This document shows positions 50,811-59,445 of a stretch of DNA of 64,000 nt, piece by piece. Made by a program: the position numbers and the translations under genes. The notes beneath the pieces are model-generated. The model did not search any database. It was not told the DNA's origin and saw nothing but the letters and a program-made list of their open reading frames with translations. Source of the stretch: Pseudomonas sp. AOB-7 (GTDB taxonomy: Bacteria; Pseudomonadota; Gammaproteobacteria; Pseudomonadales; Pseudomonadaceae); the NCBI RefSeq assembly GCF_003696305.1, contig NZ_RFFK01000001.1, forward strand, positions 248,001-312,000, in the 5' to 3' direction. Position 1 is the stretch's first letter. Each line of letters opens with the position of its first letter.

Positions 50811-51629
50811 ATGTCGAGCCGCCGTTCGCTGGCATTTTCCCTGAGCGCCCTGCTCGTCTTCCTCTTCGCCTTCGTCTCGCCATCCCTGCTGGCCGCACCG
50901 GCCGACGATCTGCTGCGCCTGCACCAGCTGCGCCTGGCCACGCAGAAGAGCCTCGGCGACTTCTATATGTACAACGGCATGGAGGGCGACCAGCGCTACG
51001 CACGGATGATCGGCGAATCGCTGCAGGAGGCCCAGGGCCACCTAGATGCCCTCGGCGAGATGCCCGGCGAGGGCGCCAAGGCGCTGCGCAGCCAGTGGCA
51101 GGGCGAATGGCAGGGCTACCGCGACGGCCTGCAGGCGCTAATGGAGGCCATGCGCAGCCAGGGCTACACCGACCTGCAGCCGGTCGCCGACCTGGCCGAC
51201 AGCAACCAGCGGCTGATGGCCATTGCCCAGGAGCTGTACCAGAAAATCCAGCAGGAAAGCGGCTACAGCGTACCGACCTTGACCCAGCAGAGCCGCGAGC
51301 AGAGCCTGCTGATGCAGGGCATCGCCCTGGACTACGCCTCGCGCAGCGCCTCGATCGGCGGCAGTTTCTTCGGCGGCGGCGAGGAGCGCGCCATCGACGA
51401 GTTGGTCGGCGAGTTCGCCAGCAAGCTCGACGGGCTCAATCGTGCCCAGCAAAACACCCCGGAGATCAGCGCAGCTCTCGGCAGTATCGGCACCAAATGG
51501 CGCTATATCGAGAAATCCCTGCTGAACTACAACGAGAACAGCGTGCCCTTTCTGGTCAGCAAGTATTCCGACAGCATCATCGAAGGCCTCGAAGGCGTAG
51601 CCGCCCAGTACGCAGCCAACCAGCACTGA
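50811..51629 (+). CDS. Secreted or membrane-anchored conserved protein of unknown function
   Basis: 272 aa. A long signal sequence or anchor (SLAFSLSALLVFLFAFVSPSLLAAPA), then a mature all-helical domain: LLRLHQLRLATQKSLGDFYM and LGSIGTKWRYIEKSLLNYNE. No enzyme motif. GGAG is 6 nt before the chosen ATG; a 7-codon longer start is possible. Corresponds by position to PA3015 in PAO1 (memory). Function unknown; the repeated long helices suggest a helical bundle, perhaps a sensor-like domain. Confidence 0.8.
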   Translation: MSSRRSLAFSLSALLVFLFAFVSPSLLAAPADDLLRLHQLRLATQKSLGDFYMYNGMEGDQRYARMIGESLQEAQGHLDALGEMPGEGAKALRSQWQGEWQGYRDGLQALMEAMRSQGYTDLQPVADLADSNQRLMAIAQELYQKIQQESGYSVPTLTQQSREQSLLMQGIALDYASRSASIGGSFFGGGEERAIDELVGEFASKLDGLNRAQQNTPEISAALGSIGTKWRYIEKSLLNYNENSVPFLVSKYSDSIIEGLEGVAAQYAANQH

Positions 51630-51665
51630 TGCCACAGTTTTTCCGGCCTGCCTGGCCCGATTCAG

Positions 51666-51694
51666 GCCCGGTGCTCGCACCGGGCTTTTCTTTG
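51666..51694 (+). terminator. Rho-independent terminator after the secreted-protein gene
   Basis: GCCCGGTGC-TC-GCACCGGGC followed by TTTTCTTT, 37 nt after the stop. Confidence 0.9.
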
Positions 51695-51814
51695 TCCGCC
51701 CTCAGCCGGCACCCTGCCCGCCAGGCCCGGTCGTAACAATAAGCGGCCGCTTAACGGGCGCAATGGGGCCATACTTGCTGCAGAGCCATTCGTACCCTTA
51801 AGGAGGAGTTCACC

Positions 51815-52264
51815 ATGCCCTACCAGCATATTCTGGTCGCCGTCGACCTGACCGAGGAATGCGACCCCGTGGTGGTTCGCGCACAGAAGCTGGCCAAGGC
51901 CAGCGGCGCCAAGATGTCCCTGGTGCATATCGTCGAGCCGATGGCCATGGCCTTCGGCGGCGACGTGCCGATGGACCTGTCGATGCTGCAGCAGCAGCAA
52001 TTCGAGCAGGCGCGCGAACGCCTGAACAGCTTTACCGGCAAGTACCCGGAACTAACCGCGGATCAGCGCCACCTGGCCTACGGCCAGCCGCGCCAGGAAA
52101 TTCATCGTCTGGCCGAGGAACAGGGCTGCGACCTGATCGTAGTCGGCAGCCACGGCCGCCACGGTTTGGCGCTGCTGCTTGGCTCCACCGCCAACGACGT
52201 GCTGCACGGCGCGCCTTGCGACGTGCTCGCAGTGCGCTTGAAGAAAGCCGAGAAAAGCGCCTGA
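51815..52264 (+). CDS. Universal stress protein (UspA family)
   Basis: 149 aa, single Usp domain. Begins MPYQHILVAVDLTEECDPVV. The ATP-binding type motif G-x2-G-x9-G-S is visible in VVGSHGRHGLALLLGSTAN, so it is likely the ATP-binding class. In Pseudomonas such proteins support survival in stationary or oxygen-limited conditions; the specific role here is unknown. AAGGAGGAG is 6 nt before the ATG. Confidence 0.92.
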   Translation: MPYQHILVAVDLTEECDPVVVRAQKLAKASGAKMSLVHIVEPMAMAFGGDVPMDLSMLQQQQFEQARERLNSFTGKYPELTADQRHLAYGQPRQEIHRLAEEQGCDLIVVGSHGRHGLALLLGSTANDVLHGAPCDVLAVRLKKAEKSA

Positions 52265-52271
52265 AACGTGA

Positions 52272-52300
52272 GTATGAGGAGCGCTCAGCGCTCCTCATAC
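52272..52300. terminator. Perfect 13-bp hairpin between convergent genes
   Basis: GTATGAGGAGCGC-TCA-GCGCTCCTCATAC, perfect stem with a 3-nt loop and no T run on either side, between the usp gene and the next gene on the other strand. Terminator by position, but without the intrinsic T tract. Confidence 0.5.
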
Positions 52301-52310
52301 CGGGATAGCG

Positions 52311-52997
52311 TCACTCGAACGACTCGCCGGCACTCATGACCAGCGGGCGGATCTTCTGCAACTGGGTCTCCAGCGACACCGTCATGCTCGACGACATGGA
52401 GAAGAAGGTGAGGAAGGCCTTGAGGTTGGAATCGCCGTCGCAGGTATCGTGGATGCGCTGCCAGAACGCCTGATTGACCAGCTTGAGTTGCTGGAACAGG
52501 CGCACCAGGCCCTTGAGCTCCCAGTCCGCCAGGCGTCCCTCGCGCATGTTGAAGTACTGCCGCGCCAGGTACAGCGACACCGCGCGCAGGATGAACTCCT
52601 GGTTGCTGGCGAACGGCAGGTGGTTCTGCGCCATGGGCTTGAGGCGCGCCAGCACTGGGCAGGCGCTGGTGGCCATGATCACCCCGAGCAGCGCGCGCAG
52701 GCCCTCTTCCAGGCCGACCTGCTTGGTGTACTCGCGCTCCGGCGTACGCACCCACACGCTGGCCTTCTTGAACGCCGGCAGGCCGCGGAAATCCTCGATC
52801 ACCCGGTGCAGGTCGACCGCCGCCGGGCAATGGCTGAACTGCTCGCGACTGAGCGGGCAGTTGCTGCACTGTTGGTGTCCCAACCGGGTCCAGGCCGGGG
52901 CCTGCTGCGCCTGGGCAGGGTCGTATTCGCGGTTCAGCTCGATCCGGTAGCTGAACTGATGATTGTCGTCGAGGGTGATGCGGTACTCGATGGCCAT
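52311..52997 (-). CDS. Conserved protein with N-terminal Cys/His cluster, function unknown
   Basis: 228 aa, cytosolic. An N-terminal region of mixed beta/basic composition is followed by HQQCSNCPLSREQFSHCP (H41, C44, C47, H56, C57), which looks like a metal or Fe-S ligand set. The rest is helical, with PVLARLKPMAQNHLPFASNQ and LKAFLTFFSMSSSMTVSLE. Starts 19 nt after the ABC-F gene on the same strand. No family name recalled with confidence. Confidence 0.82.
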   Translation of the reverse strand: MAIEYRITLDDNHQFSYRIELNREYDPAQAQQAPAWTRLGHQQCSNCPLSREQFSHCPAAVDLHRVIEDFRGLPAFKKASVWVRTPEREYTKQVGLEEGLRALLGVIMATSACPVLARLKPMAQNHLPFASNQEFILRAVSLYLARQYFNMREGRLADWELKGLVRLFQQLKLVNQAFWQRIHDTCDGDSNLKAFLTFFSMSSSMTVSLETQLQKIRPLVMSAGESFE

Positions 52998-53015
52998 GTC
53001 TGTGCGTTCCTTCGT

Positions 53016-54941
53016 TCAGCCTTCCAGCTCTGCCCAGCGCTCGAGCAACTTGTCCAAGTCCTTCTGCAAGTCGTCGAGGCGCGCCAATACTTCCGTGGTG
53101 GCCTGCACCGGCTGCTGGTAGAAGCCCGGATCGGCGATCCGCTCCTGCAACCCGGCCATTTCCTGCTCCAGGGCATCGATCTGCCCGGGAATCGCTTCCA
53201 GCTCGCGCTGCAGCTTGTAGCTGAGCTTCTTCTTCGCCGGCTCGGCGCTCTCCTGCACCGGGGCGACTGCCGCCGGGGCCGGGGCTTCGACTATGGCAGT
53301 GGCCAGTTCGGCTTTGCCGGACTTGCTTTCACCCACACCGAGCAGACGCGGCGAACCACCCTGGCGCAGCCAGTCCTGGTAGCCGCCGACGTATTCGCGC
53401 ACCTTGCCTTCGCCCTCGAACACCAGGGTGCTGGTGACCACGTTGTCGAGGAAGGCACGGTCGTGGCTGACCATCAGCACGGTGCCGGGGAAGTTAAGCA
53501 GCACTTCTTCGAGCAGTTCCAGGGTTTCCACGTCCAGGTCGTTGGTCGGTTCGTCCAGCACCAGCAGATTGGCCGGCTTGCTGAACAGCTTGGCCAGCAA
53601 CAGTCGTGCCCGTTCGCCGCCGGACAGCGCCTTGACCGGCGTGCGTGCGCGCTGCGGGCTGAACAGGAAGTCGCCCAGGTAGCTCAGCACATGGCGGCTC
53701 TGGCCGTCGATACTGATGAAATCGCGACCTTCGGCGACGTTGTCGATCACGGTTTTTTCCGGCTCGAGCTGGTGACGCAATTGGTCGAAATACGCCACTT
53801 CCAGTTTGGTGCCGACTTCGATGCTGCCGCTGCTGGGCTGCAGGTCGCCGAGCAGCAGCTTGAGCAGCGTGGTCTTGCCGGTGCCGTTGGCGCCGAGCAG
53901 GCCGATGCGGTCGCCGCGCTGCAGCACCATGGAGAAATCCTTGACCAGGAAAGGGCCCCCGGCATGGGCGAAACTGACGTTTTCCGCCAGCATCACCTGC
54001 TTGCCGGACTTGTCCGCGGTTTCCAGGGCGATGTTCGCCTTGCCCTGACGTTCGCGGCGCTCGGCACGCTCGGCACGCATCGCCTTGAGTGCGCGCACGC
54101 GGCCCTCGTTGCGGGTGCGGCGGGCCTTGATGCCCTGGCGAATCCACACCTCTTCCTGGGCCAGGCGCTTGTCGAACAGGGCGTTGGCGGTTTCTTCGGC
54201 CGCCAATTGCTGCTCCTTGTGCACCAGGAAGCTGGCGTAGTCGCCGTTCCAGTCGATCAGGCCGCCGCGGTCCAGTTCGAGGATGCGCGTGGCCAGGTTC
54301 TGCAGGAAGGAACGGTCGTGAGTGATGAACAGCACCGCGCCGCCGAAATCCTTCAGTGCCTCTTCCAGCCAGGCGATGGCGCCGATGTCCAGGTGGTTGG
54401 TCGGTTCGTCGAGCAGCAGCAGATCCGGCTCGGAAACCAGCGCCTGGGCCAGCAGCACACGCCGGCGCCAGCCACCGGAGAGTTCGGCCAGGGTCTTGTC
54501 GGCCGGCAGTTGCAGGCGGCTCAGGGTGCTGTCGACCAGTTGCTGCAGGCGCCAGCCGTCTTTGGCTTCCAGCTCCTGCTGCACGTGCATCAGTTGCTCG
54601 AGGTCGTCATCGCCGTGGATGTTCTGCGCCAGATGGTGATAGCGCGCCAGCAGCTCGCCGACCCCGGCCAGGCCCTCGGCCACCACGTCGAACACCGTGC
54701 GCTCGTCGGCGCGCGGCAGCTCCTGCGGCAGCTCGCCGATCTTCAGCCCCGGCGCCCGCCAGATTTCGCCGTCGTCGGCCATCTGCTCGCCCTTGACCAG
54801 CTTGAGCATGCTCGACTTGCCGGTACCGTTGCGACCGATGATGCACACCCGCTCGCCCCGTGCGATCTGCCAGGACACCCCGTCGAGCAGGGGCATGGCG
54901 CCATAGGCGAGGGATACATCAGCGAACTTGAGCAGGGTCAT
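53016..54941 (-). CDS. uup: ABC-F family ATPase (Uup-like)
   Basis: 641 aa, two ABC domains and no membrane part. Walker A motifs GRNGTGKSSML (about residue 35) and GANGTGKTTLL (about 350). Signature motifs LSGGWRRRVLLAQAL and LSGGERARLLLAKLF. Walker B LDEPTNHLD and LDEPTNDLD. The C-terminal 100 residues form a coiled coil (AIPGQIDALEQEMAGLQERI), the Uup type. ABC-F proteins act on ribosomes; Uup also affects transposon excision in E. coli. An open upstream extension lacks similarity; MTLLKFADVSLAYG is the start. Confidence 0.92.
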   Translation of the reverse strand: MTLLKFADVSLAYGAMPLLDGVSWQIARGERVCIIGRNGTGKSSMLKLVKGEQMADDGEIWRAPGLKIGELPQELPRADERTVFDVVAEGLAGVGELLARYHHLAQNIHGDDDLEQLMHVQQELEAKDGWRLQQLVDSTLSRLQLPADKTLAELSGGWRRRVLLAQALVSEPDLLLLDEPTNHLDIGAIAWLEEALKDFGGAVLFITHDRSFLQNLATRILELDRGGLIDWNGDYASFLVHKEQQLAAEETANALFDKRLAQEEVWIRQGIKARRTRNEGRVRALKAMRAERAERRERQGKANIALETADKSGKQVMLAENVSFAHAGGPFLVKDFSMVLQRGDRIGLLGANGTGKTTLLKLLLGDLQPSSGSIEVGTKLEVAYFDQLRHQLEPEKTVIDNVAEGRDFISIDGQSRHVLSYLGDFLFSPQRARTPVKALSGGERARLLLAKLFSKPANLLVLDEPTNDLDVETLELLEEVLLNFPGTVLMVSHDRAFLDNVVTSTLVFEGEGKVREYVGGYQDWLRQGGSPRLLGVGESKSGKAELATAIVEAPAPAAVAPVQESAEPAKKKLSYKLQRELEAIPGQIDALEQEMAGLQERIADPGFYQQPVQATTEVLARLDDLQKDLDKLLERWAELEG

Positions 54942-55110
54942 GGGCTTCTCCAGAAACAGGCGGCGCATTCTACCCGAGTTGGCCGGCGCTCTGTTGCCAC
55001 ATATGTCCGCCGAGCGCGCCGGCATTCACCGCGCCCCGGCGAACGGCTAAGCTAGAGCCATGCAACGAACGGAACCCGTTGCCCCCTCACCTGCTTGCCC
55101 TGGAAATGCC

Positions 55111-57039
55111 ATGCGCGGTCGTCTTCTTTCTGTAGTTTCCTGCCTGATCCTCACCACTGCCGGCCTGGCCAGCGCCGAAGCCGCCAACCTGACGCAGCAG
55201 CGCCAGTACTACGACGAGGCCAAGCGCGCCCTGGCCAAGGGCGACAGCGGTCCCTACCGCCGCTACCAGGCCGCGCTGCGCGACTACCCGCTGACGCCCC
55301 ACCTGGCCTACGACGAGCTGACTCACCGGCTCAAGTCGGCGAGCAACGCCGAGATCGAAAAGTTCCTCGCCGAGCATGGCGACCTGCCCCAGGCCAGCTG
55401 GATGAAACTGCGCTGGCTGCGCTGGCTGGCCGAACGCGGCGACTGGCAGCCCTTCCTCGCCCACTACGACCCGGCGCTCAATTTCACCGAGCTGGACTGC
55501 CTCTATGGCCAGTACCAGCTGAGCCACGGCCTGATCGCCGAAGGCAATGCCACCGCGGAGAAGCTGTGGCTGGTGGGCAAGTCGCAGCCCAATGCCTGCG
55601 ATCCACTGTTCGCGCGCTGGGCGGCAGCCGGCCAGCTCACCGAACAACGCCGCTGGCAACGCACCAAACTGGCGGTGGAAGCCGGCAACTACGGCCTGGC
55701 CAACCACCTGAGCAAGAGCATGCCGACCCTCGGCGCGCGCGCCAAGCTGCTGGTCGAGGTGGCGCAGAAGCCGCAGCTGCTCAAGCAGACCGCGCGTTTC
55801 GCCCCGGCCGACGCCGCCATGGCCGACGTGGTCGGCCTCGGCCTGCGCCGTCTGGCCCGGCAGAGCCCCGAGGACGCCCTGAGCCTGCTCGACAGCTACG
55901 CCCAGCGCATGAAGTTCTCCCAGGACGAACAGGTGGCCATCGCCCGGCAGATCGGCCTGACCCTGGCCAAGCGCTTCGACATGCGCGGCCTGCAGGTGAT
56001 GGCCAAGTACGACCCGGAGCTGCGCGACAACACCGTCAGCGAGTGGCGCGCCCGTCTGCTGCTGCGTCACGGCCGCTGGGACGAGGCTCATCAGCTGACC
56101 CAGCGCATGCCGGCCGACCTGGCCAGCAGCAACCGCTGGCGCTACTGGAACGCGCGCAGCCTGCAGCTGGCACAACCGAACAGCCAGCAGCCGGCGGTGC
56201 TCTACCAGGCCCTGGCCAAGGAGCGCGACTTCTACGGCTTCATGGCCGCCGATCAGGTCAAGGCGCCCTACCAGCTGAACAACAAGCCGCTGGCGCTCGA
56301 TCCGAAGACGGTGCAGAAGGTGCGCAACACCACCGGCATCCGCCGTGCCATGGAATTTCACGATCGCGGCCAGATCGTCGACGGCCGCCGCGAGTGGTAC
56401 CACGTCAGCCGCCTGTTCAGCCGCGACGAGCTGGTGGCCCAGGCCCGCCTGGCCTACGAGATGCAGTGGTATTTCCCGGCCATCCGCACCATCAGCCAGG
56501 CGCAGTACTGGGACGATCTGGAGGTGCGTTTCCCCATGGCCCACCGTGAACAGCTGGTGCGCGAGGCCAAGCGCCGTGAACTGCATTCGAGCTGGGTATT
56601 CGCCATCACCCGCCAGGAAAGTGCGTTCATGGCCGATGCCCGTTCCCACGTCGGCGCCATGGGCCTGATGCAGCTGATGCCGGCCACCGCCAAGGAAACC
56701 GCGCGCAAGTTCGGCATCCCCCTGGCCTCGCCGCAGCAGGCGCTCAACCCGGACGTCAATATCCAGCTCGGCGCGGCCTACCTGAGCCAGGTGTACGGCC
56801 AGTTCAACGGCAACCGCGTCCTCGCCTCAGCCGCCTACAATGCCGGGCCCGGCCGCGTGCGCCAGTGGCTGCGCGGCGCCGACCATCTGAGCTACGACGT
56901 CTGGGTGGAGAACATCCCGTTCGACGAAACCCGCCAGTACGTGCAGAACGTGCTGTCCTACTCGGTGATCTACGGTCAGAAGCTCGACGCGCCGCACCCG
57001 CTGGTGGCCTGGCACGAGCGCTATTTCGACGATCAGTGA
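55111..57039 (+). CDS. slt: Soluble lytic murein transglycosylase Slt
   Basis: Periplasmic Slt70-type enzyme cleaving peptidoglycan to 1,6-anhydro-muropeptides, the products later recycled by NagZ. 642 aa. Signal peptide (MRGRLLSVVSCLILTTAGLASA), a large helical U-domain, then the lysozyme-like domain with catalytic E503 in ITRQESAFMADARSHVGAMG and GLMQLMPATAKETARKFG, SAAYNAGPGRVRQWL. The 17 extra codons upstream are discarded because this ATG yields a proper signal peptide. Convergent with the MOSC gene. Confidence 0.95.
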   Translation: MRGRLLSVVSCLILTTAGLASAEAANLTQQRQYYDEAKRALAKGDSGPYRRYQAALRDYPLTPHLAYDELTHRLKSASNAEIEKFLAEHGDLPQASWMKLRWLRWLAERGDWQPFLAHYDPALNFTELDCLYGQYQLSHGLIAEGNATAEKLWLVGKSQPNACDPLFARWAAAGQLTEQRRWQRTKLAVEAGNYGLANHLSKSMPTLGARAKLLVEVAQKPQLLKQTARFAPADAAMADVVGLGLRRLARQSPEDALSLLDSYAQRMKFSQDEQVAIARQIGLTLAKRFDMRGLQVMAKYDPELRDNTVSEWRARLLLRHGRWDEAHQLTQRMPADLASSNRWRYWNARSLQLAQPNSQQPAVLYQALAKERDFYGFMAADQVKAPYQLNNKPLALDPKTVQKVRNTTGIRRAMEFHDRGQIVDGRREWYHVSRLFSRDELVAQARLAYEMQWYFPAIRTISQAQYWDDLEVRFPMAHREQLVREAKRRELHSSWVFAITRQESAFMADARSHVGAMGLMQLMPATAKETARKFGIPLASPQQALNPDVNIQLGAAYLSQVYGQFNGNRVLASAAYNAGPGRVRQWLRGADHLSYDVWVENIPFDETRQYVQNVLSYSVIYGQKLDAPHPLVAWHERYFDDQ

Positions 57040-57115
57040 AAGGCGATCCCCTCGGCCGGCCGCGCCGCGCGCAGCTGACCGAGGGTCTGCTGCGCATCGC
57101 GCGACCCTGCCGGCG

Positions 57116-57922
57116 TTACTCCAGCACCTCGACCGGCATACCGACCTGCAATTCGCCGACGCCGCGCGGCAGCAGGTTCTGCCCGAAGTACACCTGGCCA
57201 TCGCGCTCGCGGTAGGTCTTCAGCGTGCTCAGCGGTTCGCGGTCGGCGCTGCGCTCGCCGGTCTGCGGGTCCACGGTGGTGAGGATGCAGCGCGAGCAGC
57301 CCTTGGCCACCTCGAACTCCACCGCGCCGATGCGGATGCGCTTCCACTCGTCCTCGGCATAGGCTTCGCTGCCGGTGACCACCAGGTTGGGGCGAAAACG
57401 CAACATCGCCAGTGGCCGGCCGACCCGCGCCGCCAGGTCGTCCAGCGACGCCTGGCCGATCAGCAGCAACGGAAAACCGTCGGCGAAGGCCACCCGATCA
57501 CCCGGCTGGGCATAGGCGGTGTCGACCTGGCGCGTGCGCGTCTCCGGCACCTGCACCAGACGACAGGCGCGGCCCAGCAGCGCGCTAAGCCAATCGGCGG
57601 CCGCATCACCGGCATCCGGCACGCGCAGGCTGTCGCGCCAGACCGTCACGCCGCGCAGATCCTGCTCGGGGTCGGGCAGCGCCACGGCCAGATCGGCGCA
57701 ACCCGGCGCGCTCAGGGTCAGGCCGCCGCGGGCGTCGTACAGGGCGCCGAGCTGGCTCATCTGCGGCAGCAGGCGCTGGGTGATAAAGCGCCCGCTCTCG
57801 GCTTCGACTACCATCCAGCGACGGTCGCCATGCAGGCCCAGGCCGTCCACGGCGCTGCGCTGCAGCACTTCGCCACGACCGGATTTGAGCGGATAGCGGT
57901 ACAACTGCGAGAGACTCAACAT
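57116..57922 (-). CDS. MOSC-domain protein
   Basis: 268 aa. N-terminal MOSC beta-barrel (LSLSQLYRYPLKSGRGE) and the MOSC core with VAKGCSRCILTTVDPQTGE, in which the conserved Cys near residue 213 is expected to handle molybdenum cofactor sulphur. Resembles the YcbX/MOSC proteins that reduce N-hydroxylated compounds with a ferredoxin partner, but the usual C-terminal ferredoxin domain is missing. AGGAAG is 7 nt before the ATG. The start codon overlaps that of the DUF1499 gene. Confidence 0.9.
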   Translation of the reverse strand: MLSLSQLYRYPLKSGRGEVLQRSAVDGLGLHGDRRWMVVEAESGRFITQRLLPQMSQLGALYDARGGLTLSAPGCADLAVALPDPEQDLRGVTVWRDSLRVPDAGDAAADWLSALLGRACRLVQVPETRTRQVDTAYAQPGDRVAFADGFPLLLIGQASLDDLAARVGRPLAMLRFRPNLVVTGSEAYAEDEWKRIRIGAVEFEVAKGCSRCILTTVDPQTGERSADREPLSTLKTYRERDGQVYFGQNLLPRGVGELQVGMPVEVLE

Positions 57923-58406
57923 GCGCCAGCTTCCTGTTTCGCAAAACGCCCTTATACGAGTTGCCGGCGGCGCTCACAAGTCCGCCGCCGCGATCCTCCT
58001 GGCGGTGATGCTGGGGGGCTGCAGCGGCAGCCCGCCGAGCGAGCTGGGGGTGCGCGGCGGTCGCCTGGCGCCCTGCCCGGCCTCGCCCAACTGCGTCAAC
58101 AGCCAGGCCAGCGACGAGCAACATGCCATAGCGCCGCTGGCGCTGCGCGGCAGCCCGGAGGAAACCCGAAGACGCCTGCTGCAGCTGTTGGCGGACGAGC
58201 CGCGGGTACGCCTGGTGGTGCAGGAGGATGACTATCTGCGCGCGGAATTCACCAGCCGGGTGCTGCGCTTCGTCGACGACGTGGAGTTTCTTATCGAGCC
58301 GCAGGCGGTGCAGGTGCGCTCCGCCTCGCGCCTGGGGCATTCGGATCTGGGGGTCAACCGCGAGCGGGTGGAGCATCTGCGCCAGCGCCTGGCGCAACAG
58401 CCCTAG
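57921..58406 (+). CDS. DUF1499 lipoprotein
   Basis: 161 aa. N-terminal hydrophobic segment ending in AVMLGGC at residues 28-34, a plausible lipobox, so probably an anchored lipoprotein. The rest is DUF1499: CPASPNCVNSQASDE, then RLVVQEDDYLRAEFTSRVLRF and FVDDVEFLIEP. GAGA lies 6 nt before the ATG. Its start shares two bases with the MOSC start and its stop is 3 nt from the cheV stop, so it is boxed in on both sides. Function unknown. Confidence 0.85.
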   Translation: MRQLPVSQNALIRVAGGAHKSAAAILLAVMLGGCSGSPPSELGVRGGRLAPCPASPNCVNSQASDEQHAIAPLALRGSPEETRRRLLQLLADEPRVRLVVQEDDYLRAEFTSRVLRFVDDVEFLIEPQAVQVRSASRLGHSDLGVNRERVEHLRQRLAQQP

Positions 58407-58409
58407 GTT

Positions 58410-59342
58410 TCAGCTCGGTTCGTCCAGCGCCAGGCGCTGGCGGATCACGTCCACCAGCTTGTCCGGCTGGAACTTGGAGAGGAAGTTGTCGCAACCGACC
58501 TTCTTCACCATGGCATCGTTGAAGCTGCCCGACAGCGAGGTGTGCAGCACCACATGGAGGTCGCGCAGGCGCGGGTCGTTGCGGATCTCGCTGGTCAGGC
58601 GGTAGCCGTCCATTTCCGGCATTTCCGCGTCGGTGAAGATCATCAGCAGCTTGTCGGTCATCACCTCGCCGCTGTCGGCCCACTTCTTCAGCAGGTTCAG
58701 CGCCTTGAGGCCATCGCTGGCCATATGCATGCGGATGCCCAGCTGCGACAGGGTATCGCGCAGCTGACTCAGGGCCACGCTGGAGTCGTCCACCAGCAAC
58801 ACCTCGCGACCGCGGGCCTTCTCCAGCAGCGGGTCGGCGAGTTTCTCGGCGGAAACCTTGGTGCTCATCGGCACGATCTCGGCCAGCACCTTCTCCACGT
58901 CGATGACCTCGACGATCTGCTCCTCGACCTTGGTGATGGCGGTCAGGTAGTGCTGGCGCCCGGCGCCCCCGGGCGGCGGCTGGATCGACTCCCAGTTGAG
59001 GTTGAGGATGCGGTCGACGCTGCCGACCAGAAAGGCCTGCACCGAGCGGTTGTACTCGGTGACGATGATGGTGCTGCGCTCGTCCGGCACCAGCGGACGC
59101 ATGCCGATGGCCTGGGACAGGTCGATCACCGGCAGGGTCTGGCCACGCAGGTTGACCACGCCGCAGACGAAGGGGTGGCGCTGCGGCATCAGGGTCAGCT
59201 TGGGCAGCTGCAGCACCTCCTGCACCTTGAACACGTTGATCGCGAACAGCTGGCGCCCGGCCAGGCGGAACATGAGGATTTCCAGGCGGTTCTCACCGAC
59301 CAGCTGGGTGCGTTGATCTACTGAATCGAGGATGCCGGCCAT
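58410..59342 (-). CDS. cheV: Chemotaxis coupling protein CheV
   Basis: 310 aa: a CheW-like domain (about 15-155) joined to a response-regulator domain (about 178-305). The phosphoacceptor is D238 in FTDAEMPEMDGYR; acidic D185/D186 lie in LLVDDSS. It couples chemoreceptors to CheA, with phosphorylation thought to tune adaptation. It stands alone from other chemotaxis genes. Ends 3 nt from the convergent DUF1499 gene. Confidence 0.95.
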   Translation of the reverse strand: MAGILDSVDQRTQLVGENRLEILMFRLAGRQLFAINVFKVQEVLQLPKLTLMPQRHPFVCGVVNLRGQTLPVIDLSQAIGMRPLVPDERSTIIVTEYNRSVQAFLVGSVDRILNLNWESIQPPPGGAGRQHYLTAITKVEEQIVEVIDVEKVLAEIVPMSTKVSAEKLADPLLEKARGREVLLVDDSSVALSQLRDTLSQLGIRMHMASDGLKALNLLKKWADSGEVMTDKLLMIFTDAEMPEMDGYRLTSEIRNDPRLRDLHVVLHTSLSGSFNDAMVKKVGCDNFLSKFQPDKLVDVIRQRLALDEPS

Positions 59343-59445
59343 TGCGCGCTCCTGAGGGGTTAAGGCGAGTCTAGCGTCAGGTTATCGGCCGCGCGCGCTG
59401 CCGCTGAAGCGCTGCTGGCGTAGCGCCATCATGCCTGAGCCGCCC

